A stretch of 64,000 nucleotides of DNA from Gottschalkiaceae bacterium SANA (GTDB lineage Bacteria > Bacillota > Clostridia > Tissierellales > GPF-1), in NCBI GenBank assembly GCA_036323355.1, contig AP028876.1, positions 3,348,001 through 3,412,000 of the forward strand, in the 5' to 3' direction. Below, in pieces: positions 24,560 through 33,473 of the stretch (the first letter of the stretch is position 1; the number at the start of each line of letters is the position of its first letter). The translations under genes and the position numbers were made by a program. The notes beneath the pieces are model-generated. The model was not told the origin of the DNA and did not search any database. It saw only the letters and a list, made by a program, of their open reading frames with translations.

Positions 24560-24806
24560 GTCAAAAAGAACCCGCCCCGTTTGTAGAGACGAGATATCCC
24601 GCGGTACCACTCTACTTACAGATCGAGTCTGTCTCTTTCGTCATAACGGGGACGTTCCCGCACTGCCCTAACGCCAAGCGCTTAAGCATGTTGCTCCAGA
24701 ACCATCTTCAATCGTTTGTCATATCGGGTCTCACCACCCCCGACTCTCTGAAAATTCAAACCGATTTACTTATTCCTTCAATGCAAAATCTCGATAGATA
24801 ATAGCT
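24560..24806 (-). promoter_or_regulatory. T-box leader of metG, methionine specifier
   Basis: The T-box sequence AGAGTGGTACCGCGG (24599-24613) is intact. Upstream, stem I includes an AGTA element and an ATG triplet followed by A (24720-24722) that fits the specifier position in GATATGACA. A G/C-rich stem (GTCCCCGTT / AACGGGGCG) followed by TTCTTTTT (24568-24575) is the terminator. Uncharged tRNA-Met should favour read-through. The specifier assignment was made by eye. Confidence 0.88.
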
Positions 24807-24812
24807 ACCCGT

Positions 24813-24841
24813 ATTTTATCCAAACTCGCGTTCTTTGTCAA
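24813..24841 (-). promoter_or_regulatory. metG promoter
   Basis: TTGACA (24836-24841), 17 bases, TAAAAT (24813-24818) on the minus strand, just upstream of the T-box leader. Confidence 0.8.
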
Positions 24842-24986
24842 ACAAGAGAGGCATAAGAAGTTTGTCAGCTTTCCGTTCTATGAAATTTATCATTTTTTTG
24901 GTAAAACTTCATTAATTTGGTTAAGATTTCAAAATCATGGGTACAAGTTAATTGAGTAAACAAATATTAAAGAAAGGAGCGATACG

Positions 24987-25253
24987 ATGAAATCAACCGG
25001 CATTGTTCGTAGAGTCGATGAGCTCGGCCGAGTCGTTATACCGATTGAACTTCGCCGAACGCTGGACATCGCTGAAAAAGACGCTCTAGAAATATTCGTA
25101 GATGGTGAAAAGATTATCTTGAAGAAGTATAATCCAGCGGACGTGTTCACCGGATCATTAGAAGATTTAATCGAGTACAAAGGTAAAAAAATTGCTAAGT
25201 CGACAATCATCGAATTAGCACGTATTGCAGGCATGACCGTTACAGAAGATTAA
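24987..25253 (+). CDS. abrB: AbrB/SpoVT-type transition-state regulator
   Basis: The 88-residue protein starts with the AbrB swapped-hairpin DNA-binding domain: STGIVRRVDELGRVVIPIELRRTL. Such proteins repress stationary-phase and sporulation-related genes in Bacilli and clostridia. AAAGGAG precedes the ATG. As in B. subtilis, it is next to metG and rsmI and points away from them. The 140 bases upstream are A/T-rich with no clear operator. Confidence 0.92.
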   Translation: MKSTGIVRRVDELGRVVIPIELRRTLDIAEKDALEIFVDGEKIILKKYNPADVFTGSLEDLIEYKGKKIAKSTIIELARIAGMTVTED

Positions 25254-25293
25254 AAAAAAGTCCAAGGAGGATTTATTTCCCCTTGGACTTTTC
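25253..25293. terminator. Bidirectional terminator between abrB and rsmI
   Basis: AAGTCCAAGG (25259-25268) pairs with CCTTGGACTT (25281-25290), with A8 on the left and T-rich sequence on the right. The end of rsmI lies inside the hairpin. Confidence 0.85.
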
Positions 25294-26112
25294 TTTAATT
25301 TCCATGGCCCATTGATAAGCCTCATTTTTTTTCACAGAGAAAACAGACACCGCTTCCTTAACCAAATCTTTGGTACTCTTTCCTTCTAGCGCCCACTCTT
25401 CCATGGTCGTCACAATTACTTCCTTGGAAATCACTTCTTCAACATGGTCGGCACCTTCCACAACCAGTACAAACTCTCCCCGAGGAGATTCAAAGGCAGA
25501 AATTGCTTGAACAATCGTGCCCCGATACACTTCCTCAAACTTCTTTGTCAACTCTCGACAAACCGCAATTTTTCGATTTCCAAATCCCGTTTCCAAATCG
25601 GCCAGAACCCCCTTCAATCGATGGGGAGAAGCATAGAAGATCAGGGTTTCTTCAATCTTTGCCAATTGACCAATCCGTAGGCGCCGGTTTTTCTTATCGT
25701 GAGGCAAAAATCCCTCAAAGAAAAATCGTCGCGTAGACAATCCGCTAGCCACCAAAGCAATCGAAAAGGCTGTCGGGCCAGGCAATACCGTAAAAGGAAT
25801 TCCCGCTTCAATGGCCAATTGCACCAAATGTTCACCCGGATCCGAAATACCAGGCATCCCCGCATCAGAAATCAAGGCAATCTTTGTTCCTGCCTGCATT
25901 TTTCGAATCAATTCCGGACCCCGGCTGCGCAGGTTATGCTCATGATAAGAGATCAAGGGTTTTTTTATCTCGAAATGCGTCAAAAGTTTCAGACTGTGGC
26001 GGGTATCTTCACAGGCGATTACATCCGCATTTTCCAGCGCCTCCAACGTACGAAGGGTAATATCCTGCAAATTACCTATAGGTGTCGGGCAAAGCCATAA
26101 TTTCGTTTCCAT
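25273..26112 (-). CDS. rsmI: 16S rRNA (cytidine-1402-2'-O)-methyltransferase RsmI
   Basis: The 279-residue enzyme has the SAM-dependent tetrapyrrole-methylase fold: CPTPIGNLQDITLR, CEDTRHSLKLL, SYHEHN, SDAGMPGISDPG and LPGPTAFSIAL. It 2'-O-methylates C1402 of 16S rRNA. The ATG at 26112 follows GAGGAGGGG; a longer frame up to 26139 has no site and overlaps the upstream gene. Confidence 0.95.
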   Translation of the reverse strand: METKLWLCPTPIGNLQDITLRTLEALENADVIACEDTRHSLKLLTHFEIKKPLISYHEHNLRSRGPELIRKMQAGTKIALISDAGMPGISDPGEHLVQLAIEAGIPFTVLPGPTAFSIALVASGLSTRRFFFEGFLPHDKKNRRLRIGQLAKIEETLIFYASPHRLKGVLADLETGFGNRKIAVCRELTKKFEEVYRGTIVQAISAFESPRGEFVLVVEGADHVEEVISKEVIVTTMEEWALEGKSTKDLVKEAVSVFSVKKNEAYQWAMEIKEKSKGK

Positions 26113-26126
26113 CTGATCCCCTCCTC

Positions 26127-26867
26127 TTATTTTTTCCAAATATCTTCATAGGCCTTATGAACCTCGGGCCTATATTCTCCATTCTCGTCATATACAAAAA
26201 ATGCAGGTTCCATAATGAGATCGGCTTTTCCTCCCCGAACGCCCTTTATTAAAACAATATTGGGTCGTTTTCCCTCTTTGGGATAGATCAAACGGATCCG
26301 TTTGGGCTCGATTCCGTGCTTCTTCATCAAGGTAATAATCTCAACCAAGCGCTGTGGCCGGTGAACCATATAAAACCGTCCCTGGCTGTTCAAGAGATAT
26401 GCAGCGCTTTCAATGAGGCTTTCTAGCCCCGCAGTAATCTCATGGCGTGCAATGGCCTTATGGTCCGTCGGATTGACCATCCCGCCGCCCATAGGCTTAT
26501 AAGGCGGATTCATGGTCACTACATCGAAACTATGAGGCTTTTCCATCTCCCTAATCCGCGAGGCATCCCCGACTTGAATGGAGATTACCTCTTCCAAGCC
26601 ATTCATGGAAACGGACCGTTGTGCCATTTCCGCAATCTCCGCTTGAATCTCCAGTCCATAGATCCTCGTTCCTTTATTCTTCCCATACAAAAGCAGGGGA
26701 ACGATCCCATTCCCCGTACAAAGATCCATAATTTTGGCTCGCTTGTTGGCTTGAACAAAATCCGCTAGAAGAACGGCGTCAATGCCGAAGCAAAACCAAT
26801 CTGGATTTTGAATAATTTGTAACCCTTTAAGCTGTAGGTCATCGACCCGTTCATGTGATTTGACCAT
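26127..26867 (-). CDS. tRNA1(Val) N6-adenine methyltransferase-like protein (YabB/TrmN6 family)
   Basis: The 246-residue class I SAM methyltransferase has the motif I MDLCTGNGIVPLLL and the N6-adenine motif NPPYKP. Members of this family methylate A37 of tRNA-Val, and the gene corresponds to yabB, next to rsmI (yabC), in B. subtilis. It is 14 bases upstream of rsmI and likely co-transcribed. The exact substrate here is inferred. Confidence 0.88.
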   Translation of the reverse strand: MVKSHERVDDLQLKGLQIIQNPDWFCFGIDAVLLADFVQANKRAKIMDLCTGNGIVPLLLYGKNKGTRIYGLEIQAEIAEMAQRSVSMNGLEEVISIQVGDASRIREMEKPHSFDVVTMNPPYKPMGGGMVNPTDHKAIARHEITAGLESLIESAAYLLNSQGRFYMVHRPQRLVEIITLMKKHGIEPKRIRLIYPKEGKRPNIVLIKGVRGGKADLIMEPAFFVYDENGEYRPEVHKAYEDIWKK

Positions 26868-26883
26868 TGGTCCCCTCTATAAT

Positions 26884-26913
26884 GAAAAAAATCCGCAAAT
26901 CTGCGGATTTTTT
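26884..26913. terminator. Terminator between the ferredoxin and trmN6-like genes
   Basis: ATCCGCA-AA-TCTGCGGAT-type hairpin (26891-26908) is flanked by seven A and six T and follows the ferredoxin stop on the minus strand. Confidence 0.85.
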
Positions 26914-26923
26914 CGATCTGCTC

Positions 26924-27085
26924 TTATTCTGGTTGTGGAGCGTCTACAGGACAAACGTCCGCGCAAGCGCCGCAATCGATACATGCATCGCTGATTACGT
27001 AAATATCTCCGGCAGTAATAGCGCCTACTGGGCACTCTGCTTCACATGCACCGCAAGCGATACAAGCGTCTGAAATTTTATACAT
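26924..27085 (-). CDS. 2[4Fe-4S] ferredoxin
   Basis: The 53-residue protein is a clostridial-type ferredoxin with two CxxCxxCxxxCP motifs (CIACGACEAECP and CIDCGACADVCP), giving two low-potential [4Fe-4S] clusters. The start at 27085 follows GAGGAGG. It sits where B. subtilis has yabA, between ricT and the methyltransferase gene. Confidence 0.95.
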   Translation of the reverse strand: MYKISDACIACGACEAECPVGAITAGDIYVISDACIDCGACADVCPVDAPQPE

Positions 27086-27154
27086 TTGATTCACCTCCTC
27101 GGGTTTTGATAATACTATATCATTTCTTATCTTCCTTGAAAACAAGTATTTTAT

Positions 27155-28291
27155 CTATTCTTCATTCTTCTTTTCCGTGGCTGCCGGTTTATTCGGATTC
27201 GGTCGGCGTCTGCCACTTCGCCTCCGTTTGCTTCCCCTGGACTGCGCACGATCTTTCCCATCAATTCCCGTTAATTTTTTGTTGATTGCGGAGGTTTGAA
27301 TCTGATCCCGCTTGGCTTGAGGCAGCTTCATTTTTTTCGGCACTTCTTCCACCAAGTTTTCAGCAGATGGCTTCGCCTCGCCTTCTTTTTTCGGTTCCTC
27401 ATAAAGGTCATCTAAAAAGTCATTCACCGCTCCCAAATCAATTTTCGATTCAAATTTACCCTTAGGCTTTGGCTCTGGCTTTTTATAAATCGACACTTCT
27501 TTGGCGTCATAGGTCACAAACTGATCGGGACCCCGCTCATTTCGAAAACGAACTTTTACTTTTCCACGCAAAATATCCAAATCAAATACCTTGCCTACGC
27601 CATCAGGCGTATCCACCATCTTGTTGACCTTTGGTAATTCTTTCAGCAATTCTACATAATGCGTGTGCTCGTAATTCAAGCAACACATCAATCGACCACA
27701 TACACCGGATACCTTGGTTGGATTCAAAGAAAGATTTTGATTCTTGGCCATTTTAATGGATACAGGTGCAAATTCCCCTAGGAAACTATTGCAACACAAT
27801 TGACGTCCGCAAGAGCCCATGCCGCCAACAATCTTGGCTTCATCTCGCACACCAATTTGGCGCAGTTCGATTCTTGTGCGGAAAACACCTGCCAAGTCCT
27901 TAACCAATTCCCGAAAGTCAACGCGACCGTCAGCGGTGAAATAGAAAATAATCTTATTGTTGTCGAAGGTATACTCCACATCCACCAATTTCATTTCCAA
28001 TCCGTGCTTGTCAATCCGTTCCTGGCAAAGCCGAAATGCATTCGGCACCTTTTCCTTATTCTGTTTATGGACCTTCCGATCCTCGTCCGTTGCAATCCGA
28101 ATAACCGCTTTGAGGGGGTGATTCATTTCCTGTTCCGAAATTTCTTTCGGTCCACTCACCACATCTCCAAACTCTAATCCCCGCGCGGTTTCAACGATGA
28201 CTTGATTTCCCGCTGCTAGATCCAGATCGCCGGGCGTGAAATAATAAATTTTTCCCGCTTGTTTAAAGCGAATGCCTACGATCGTTTCCAC
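27155..28291 (-). CDS. ricT: PSP1-domain protein RicT (YaaT)
   Basis: RicT is part of the Ric/Y-complex, an iron-sulfur factor that affects RNase Y activity and development in B. subtilis. The first ~275 residues match that family, including the paired Cys motifs GSCGRQLCC and GVCGRLMCC. About 100 further residues form a low-complexity tail, first acidic/Pro-rich, then very basic (SKRRRSGRRR). It overlaps holB by 29 bases. RicA and RicF are not in the window. Confidence 0.93.
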   Translation of the reverse strand: METIVGIRFKQAGKIYYFTPGDLDLAAGNQVIVETARGLEFGDVVSGPKEISEQEMNHPLKAVIRIATDEDRKVHKQNKEKVPNAFRLCQERIDKHGLEMKLVDVEYTFDNNKIIFYFTADGRVDFRELVKDLAGVFRTRIELRQIGVRDEAKIVGGMGSCGRQLCCNSFLGEFAPVSIKMAKNQNLSLNPTKVSGVCGRLMCCLNYEHTHYVELLKELPKVNKMVDTPDGVGKVFDLDILRGKVKVRFRNERGPDQFVTYDAKEVSIYKKPEPKPKGKFESKIDLGAVNDFLDDLYEEPKKEGEAKPSAENLVEEVPKKMKLPQAKRDQIQTSAINKKLTGIDGKDRAQSRGSKRRRSGRRRPNPNKPAATEKKNEE

Positions 28292-29252
28292 TTATTTCCT
28301 CCTGAATGATCCGGAACATATGCTGAAGCCCAACTGTCAGATTGAGATTTCTTCGCAATTGTTCCTTTGTCTGAATAATCTGTTCTATTATACCATAGAT
28401 CGCACTTTCTGACACCCTTCGAGCCGTCTCCTTAACCTGGATTCGTCTGGTCGGATTCAAAATTCGGCTATCGTCCCGCGTGGTTTTCATTACCAGCACA
28501 TCCCGAAAGAAATTCAAGAAATCATTCAAAATGGCATCGGCCTCTTGCTTTCGTTTTTCAAAGAGGGCAAGAAAGGGAAGAATCTGCAAGGATTGCGGCG
28601 ACAACAAATACAATAAGGCTTGTTCCGAGGCTTCCTGAAGGGCTTGAAATTCCTTAGACTCCAAGAGCGAAAGGGCATGCCCCGGTCTACCTTCAGAAAG
28701 ACGAGCAAGGCTTGTTGCCGTTTCGGGGTCGACACCCCGTTCTCTTAAGCCCATGACCAATTCCGCTTCCTCCACTGGATAAAAACGAATGGCCTGCACC
28801 CGGCTTCGAATAGTTGCTAACAATCCTTGAGGATTCGCAGTCACCAAGATGATCACCGTTTGCGCCGGCGGCTCCTCAAGACTCTTTAGCAAGGCATTTT
28901 GCGCCGAGGCAGTCATTTTGTCCGCATCATCAAAGAGAAAAATCTTGTATCCACCTTCATAAGAACGAATCTGCAATTCGTGAATCGCAGTTTCCGCCTG
29001 TTCCCGCTTGAGCGACCTGCCCTCCGGCATATAGACATGAAAATCAGGATGGTTTCCCGCCGCGAACATCTGACAACTATGACAGGTGCCACAATGACCC
29101 TCTCCTTGCTGGCACAACAAATCCATGGCAAAATTGAAGGCCATCTTTTTTTTCCCGATGGCCTCCGGTCCTTCAAAACAATATCCATGAGCGACCCGTT
29201 TGGTGCGGATCGCTTCTTTCATTTGTTCCTCTTGCGCTTGATGTCCTATCAT
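28263..29252 (-). CDS. holB: DNA polymerase III delta-prime subunit
   Basis: The 329-residue AAA+ clamp-loader protein has a modified P-loop (GPEAIGKKKMA), a zinc site (CGTCHSC), DADKMTASAQNALLKSLEEPP (sensor region) and the TIRSRVQ motif. Delta-prime works with DnaX and delta to load the sliding clamp. The start at 29252 is preceded by GAGGAG. A longer frame to 29405 overlaps darA and has no site. Confidence 0.94.
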   Translation of the reverse strand: MIGHQAQEEQMKEAIRTKRVAHGYCFEGPEAIGKKKMAFNFAMDLLCQQGEGHCGTCHSCQMFAAGNHPDFHVYMPEGRSLKREQAETAIHELQIRSYEGGYKIFLFDDADKMTASAQNALLKSLEEPPAQTVIILVTANPQGLLATIRSRVQAIRFYPVEEAELVMGLRERGVDPETATSLARLSEGRPGHALSLLESKEFQALQEASEQALLYLLSPQSLQILPFLALFEKRKQEADAILNDFLNFFRDVLVMKTTRDDSRILNPTRRIQVKETARRVSESAIYGIIEQIIQTKEQLRRNLNLTVGLQHMFRIIQEEISGNDRRHSL

Positions 29253-29265
29253 CCTGTACTCCTCG

Positions 29266-29595
29266 CTAAAACTGCTCAAATTGATCCACATCAAGCACAA
29301 AAACGACCGCACCGCCAACCTTGACATCCACCAAATACGGCAAATAAACCCCTGAACCCCATGATGCGCTAGTCGTTGTGTTTCTTGTGACAATTCTTGT
29401 CTCACAATTTTCTTTAATCAACGCCAACACTTCCTCCACGCGATCTTTTTTAACTCCCGTCAATAAAGTTGTATTGCCGTCCTTTAAGAATCCGCCCGTC
29501 GATGCAAGCCGTGTTACCCCAAATCCGCTCTCTATCAATATGGTCTGTAATGCATGGGCATCTTGATCCTGAACAATCGCAACTATCAATTTCAT
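29266..29595 (-). CDS. darA: Cyclic di-AMP receptor DarA/PstA
   Basis: The 109-residue protein is a PII-like trimeric c-di-AMP binding protein. Family motifs include IVQDQDA at the N-terminus, ASTGGFLKDGNTTLLTGV and the C-terminal VVFVLDVDQFE. Its place between tmk and holB is the same as yaaQ in B. subtilis. Its downstream target is not known. The start overlaps the tmk stop by four bases. Confidence 0.94.
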   Translation of the reverse strand: MKLIVAIVQDQDAHALQTILIESGFGVTRLASTGGFLKDGNTTLLTGVKKDRVEEVLALIKENCETRIVTRNTTTSASWGSGVYLPYLVDVKVGGAVVFVLDVDQFEQF

Positions 29596-30284
29596 TCCAT
29601 CGCCTCCTCAATGATCTCTTCCATTTTTAAATGAACGATAATTTCTTGATGAATTTCTTCTATGCTTTTTAGTCGACCGTCTTCAACACATTGAATGCGG
29701 ATCCACTTATAGGCTTTCGCCACTTGACACGCTGTTTGATAGGAAGCCACCATATAGGCCTCATCTCGTTCATGTATATCCTTTTCTTGGCTGCCGTCCG
29801 CCTTGTTTTTTCGATTTTCCCGCAATCTGTGTGAAACCTCCGGTGGCATATCCAGAAAAAAGATCATCCGCGGCCTTGGCAAACCCATAATTCTATATTC
29901 AAAGTCTTCCACCCAGCACAAAAATGCCTTTCGCTGATCAGGATCTTCAATTTTTGCAGCCTGATGAATCATATTCGATGGAATATATCGATCGGCTAAA
30001 ATAATGGTTCCCGCTTCGTAAGCATCCTTCCAATTGGTTCGAAAACTTGCAAATCGATCCACCGAAAACAATACAGAAGCCGCGTAGGCACTCACATCGG
30101 ATGGCTTTTCCCCAAAGTCACCAGAAAGATACATTCGTACGGGAGCAGAATATGCTTCGTGGTAGTTTGGAAAAGAAACCGATTCAAATGCTGTCCCAGC
30201 AGATTGGAAAAAGGCCTGCAGTAATTGAGTCTGCGTTTCTTTTCCTGCACCATCACTTCCCTCGATGACGATTAAATTTCCCAT
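29592..30284 (-). CDS. tmk: Thymidylate kinase
   Basis: The 230-residue P-loop kinase phosphorylates dTMP to dTDP. It has the Walker A motif EGSDGAGKETQ (Glu where many homologues have Thr), an ADRYIPSN motif for the DRY signature, and a lid segment with Arg and Lys. AGGAG sits eight bases before the ATG at 30284; a GTG three codons earlier overlaps the site and was rejected. Confidence 0.93.
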   Translation of the reverse strand: MGNLIVIEGSDGAGKETQTQLLQAFFQSAGTAFESVSFPNYHEAYSAPVRMYLSGDFGEKPSDVSAYAASVLFSVDRFASFRTNWKDAYEAGTIILADRYIPSNMIHQAAKIEDPDQRKAFLCWVEDFEYRIMGLPRPRMIFFLDMPPEVSHRLRENRKNKADGSQEKDIHERDEAYMVASYQTACQVAKAYKWIRIQCVEDGRLKSIEEIHQEIIVHLKMEEIIEEAME

Positions 30285-30305
30285 TGTCTTCACTCCTATT
30301 CAACC

Positions 30306-32072
30306 CTACAAGTCATCTGACTCCAACACCTCTTCAAAGTAAGTGAGAAAAGTCAAAATTTCTTGGGTAAATTCTTCAATTGAAAACGCATTGCTTTCCT
30401 CTCCATGATACCAGATTGGCGGCAATAAAAAAATCTCTTTAAAGGGTTTCTTCCACTCATTTAATACCCCCAAACGTTCCGCGTAAGGCAAGCCATAGTA
30501 AAATAGGTCCGGTGCCTGCTGAATCATAACCAAAAGCTCCTCTTTCTGCACACCTTGTAAAAACTTTTTATAGCCCTGATATTTTCTCAAACGAACAAGG
30601 CCAAAAAGACTCCGTTTTTCCGAGTGCTTGATTAAAAAGTTAATTAAGCCCGCAGATGCAAGAGCCATAAAGAATCCCATTCCCCGGTCCAAATAAATAG
30701 AAAAAATCGCCAATAGGCCCAGACCGACGACGCCGATCATCCTTTTTTTTACACTCGCTTCGATCTCAACCCATCGAATCGCTATGGCTTCAACAAGGGT
30801 GAAACAAACAGCCACTACGAGGCCAGTCCATCCCCAATGATTGCCTAGGGCCACGCGGATCCAAAAAAACAGAATGGGTAAACTCGCTAAAATGCTTAAT
30901 GCGATGATATCTTTGGTTTGATGGATTTTGTAAAATGCCTGATTCCCCGAACCATATTGAAGCATCAAATGTGCTTTTATCTCATCAAGATGTCGTGGAA
31001 ATCGGCCACGTAAGTTTTCAATACGAAGGCTGCTTCCATCCCCATATTCATCAAATAAAAGATGGAAAAACCGGTTCTCATAGGCTGGCATATCCATCGG
31101 CGGTTTTCGCTTCAAAATCAAAGTCGCACCTTTTTCGCCATTACCCAGTGGATATTTCGGATAGATATGGATCCACCCCCGATTCGCCCATTCGATCAAC
31201 ATGATGCTGAGATCCCTAGTTTCCACATGATTGGAAAGCAAATAACCAATCTCCGAAGGCGAAGCGTTCCAGGGTGGCTCTTTTCGAATGACTCCCTCTT
31301 TTAATTTTTCTTTCAACCAAACCCACCAACCGAAAGCCATTAAAAATATGCCAATCGTGATACTGTAAGCCCAAGACTTTGTATCTTCATAAAAATTCCT
31401 GATCAAAATCGCATCGGAAAAAGTCCCTTCCGGCAATTGAATACTCATCGTCAGCACTTCACCCGGTACCAGAAAATATTTGGACCTTCCAAAAACCTGA
31501 TTGTTCTTCATCGTTAACTGTATGGGATCCCTTCCAGAAACCTCCCCAATTGTAGAATGAATGGTAACCATCTCAGAGGGAACTTGAACCGGCAACTCAA
31601 TAGAAATATGTACGTGATTGATATAGGTATGCCAATCCGGTGCAATCACTGATAAGGTTAACAAATCCCGATCAGGATCATCATCTTGACTCCCCCGCAG
31701 TACATACTGTAAATCAAGCTTTTCCAAGCCCGAAAAATCGCCGCTTTCTTTTTTGATTCTTAAAACAACTTGATCTCGTTTATAAACAGGCTCAATCTCG
31801 AGCCCTTGACCTTGAATCTGATCAATTTCAAAATATTGGTCATCCACTCTCAAAGGAATCGTTCTTGTTATATCACCATTTTCCTTATAAAACATCATTT
31901 GAACTTGCTCAGTGACTTGAATGCAATGCTCGCGGTCCACAAGGGCACGAATCGCAATTGACTCTACTTCATAGGTATCCGAATCGGCATAAACCGGAAC
32001 AGGTCCAAAAACAAAAATTAATAGAGTCATTAAAATTGTTATATAGTTGAATTTATTGTTCCAAAATGACAT
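30306..32072 (-). CDS. DUF2207-like membrane protein
   Basis: The 588-residue protein has a signal peptide (about residues 9-29), a long extracytoplasmic beta-rich domain, a transmembrane helix near residue 235 (AYSITIGIFLMAFGWWVWL), a soluble segment, and a cluster of four helices around residues 390-480. The layout and the segment GKFDFTVRNLRG-like SLRIENLRGRFP fit the DUF2207 family of uncharacterised membrane proteins. It is inserted between tmk and the decarboxylase gene and likely co-transcribed with them. Function unknown. Confidence 0.75.
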   Translation of the reverse strand: MSFWNNKFNYITILMTLLIFVFGPVPVYADSDTYEVESIAIRALVDREHCIQVTEQVQMMFYKENGDITRTIPLRVDDQYFEIDQIQGQGLEIEPVYKRDQVVLRIKKESGDFSGLEKLDLQYVLRGSQDDDPDRDLLTLSVIAPDWHTYINHVHISIELPVQVPSEMVTIHSTIGEVSGRDPIQLTMKNNQVFGRSKYFLVPGEVLTMSIQLPEGTFSDAILIRNFYEDTKSWAYSITIGIFLMAFGWWVWLKEKLKEGVIRKEPPWNASPSEIGYLLSNHVETRDLSIMLIEWANRGWIHIYPKYPLGNGEKGATLILKRKPPMDMPAYENRFFHLLFDEYGDGSSLRIENLRGRFPRHLDEIKAHLMLQYGSGNQAFYKIHQTKDIIALSILASLPILFFWIRVALGNHWGWTGLVVAVCFTLVEAIAIRWVEIEASVKKRMIGVVGLGLLAIFSIYLDRGMGFFMALASAGLINFLIKHSEKRSLFGLVRLRKYQGYKKFLQGVQKEELLVMIQQAPDLFYYGLPYAERLGVLNEWKKPFKEIFLLPPIWYHGEESNAFSIEEFTQEILTFLTYFEEVLESDDL

Positions 32073-32108
32073 ACGAATTCCTCCTTACTCATGGAATTCT
32101 TACCCATT

Positions 32109-33473
32109 TTATTCACAAACAATGGGAATTTTACCATTTTCTCCATATATCTTCCCATTTTCATCCTTTATTCTTCTCAAATAATGCATAATCTCTTCTG
32201 TCATGCGTTCACCGGCAAGAATTGCCGGTATTCCCGGTGGATAAGGCGTCAAATTTTCAGCGATAATTTTGCCGACACTTTCCTCCATGACAATCCAGGT
32301 ACGCTTTGCACGCCTTGCTTCAAGGGTTGTCATCACCCGCTCGGGAATGCCTTGGTCTTCTATTGAAATTGGTCGCTCCATTTGGTGCCGCTTCTTCTCT
32401 GGAAGAGACGCCAAAACCTCGATCAAAGCGGTCCAAGCCAATCGTTCCTGGTAGGGAGCACCCATCAAAAGCACATGCTTCCCCTGTTGCCACTCGGGTT
32501 CAAGACCTCCAGCCCGCAAGGCTTCATAGAGTTCAGGACCAGAAAACCCACGACCTAAAGCTGAAATTACAAACTTATAGGGATCCTGTTTCTTACCTTC
32601 AACAAGTTCAATCCCCGGCAAAGTTCGAATTTTCTTTCGACAGGCCTCAAGGACCAAGAGCTCTTTCGGATCATGCTGTTGGCTCATCCAGGCAATCGCT
32701 TCTTCCATACCTAAAAGCAGGAGGTAGGAAGGGGAGCTGGTTTGGGTGCGCCGCAAAGCTTCCCGAATCCACGCTCTTGGCACGACGTCACTTGCTCGAT
32801 GCAGCAGTGCGGTTTGTGTGGGCGCTGGCAACATTTTGTGGGCGCTTTGCACCACAAGATCTGCACTCATTTCCACAGCCGATGGCGGCAGGGTCGGGAA
32901 AAATGAAAAATGCGCCCCATGGGCTTCATCGACAATGCTAATTACCCCATACTCCCGGCAAATCGCTATCAAAGATGGAAGGTCCCAACAGACGCCTTCA
33001 TAGGTCGGATATATAAAGACCGCAGCCACAGGTTTTTTTTCTTCGATCACCTTTTCAAAGGCCACCGGATCCACCCCTGCCGCCAATCCATTCTGTTCTT
33101 GAACCGGCATCAGATAAATCGGTTCCGCACCCGCAAACTCAATCCCATAGTGAATAGATTGATGGGCGTTTCTGGGCACAACAACACGATCCCCTGCTTT
33201 CAAAACAGCTAGTAGCGCAGCCTCAAGCCCTCCCGTTGCCCCATTGACCAAATAATAGGTATCCGTCGCCCCAAAAATTTGTGCAGCGCAGATTTGACTT
33301 TCCCGCAAGATCCCCGATGGGTTTTGCAGATCATCTGTCTCCGGGATCTCTGTGAAATCCCATTGCAAGGGAAGGAGGAAATCTTGCCTGCCCTTGTGCC
33401 CGGGCATATGAAAGCGCATTCGATTTTTCTCAATCACATGGGTGAGCCCCTCTTTTAATGGCCTTTTCATCAC
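32109..33473 (-). CDS. Orn/Lys/Arg decarboxylase family protein (SpeA/YaaO-like)
   Basis: The 454-residue fold type I PLP enzyme has FHMPGHKG near the N-terminus, the cofactor region NGATGGLEAALLAV, DEAHGAHFSF, and the PLP lysine in SAHKMLPA. It would decarboxylate arginine, lysine or ornithine to a polyamine precursor. It is the equivalent of yaaO, upstream of tmk in B. subtilis. The substrate cannot be told from sequence alone. Confidence 0.92.
   Translation of the reverse strand: MMKRPLKEGLTHVIEKNRMRFHMPGHKGRQDFLLPLQWDFTEIPETDDLQNPSGILRESQICAAQIFGATDTYYLVNGATGGLEAALLAVLKAGDRVVVPRNAHQSIHYGIEFAGAEPIYLMPVQEQNGLAAGVDPVAFEKVIEEKKPVAAVFIYPTYEGVCWDLPSLIAICREYGVISIVDEAHGAHFSFFPTLPPSAVEMSADLVVQSAHKMLPAPTQTALLHRASDVVPRAWIREALRRTQTSSPSYLLLLGMEEAIAWMSQQHDPKELLVLEACRKKIRTLPGIELVEGKKQDPYKFVISALGRGFSGPELYEALRAGGLEPEWQQGKHVLLMGAPYQERLAWTALIEVLASLPEKKRHQMERPISIEDQGIPERVMTTLEARRAKRTWIVMEESVGKIIAENLTPYPPGIPAILAGERMTEEIMHYLRRIKDENGKIYGENGKIPIVCE

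Noticed and set aside
29253-29405. N-terminal extension of HolB
   Set aside because: It overlaps darA in another frame and lacks a ribosome binding site; delta-prime proteins start near the IGHQ motif found at 29252.
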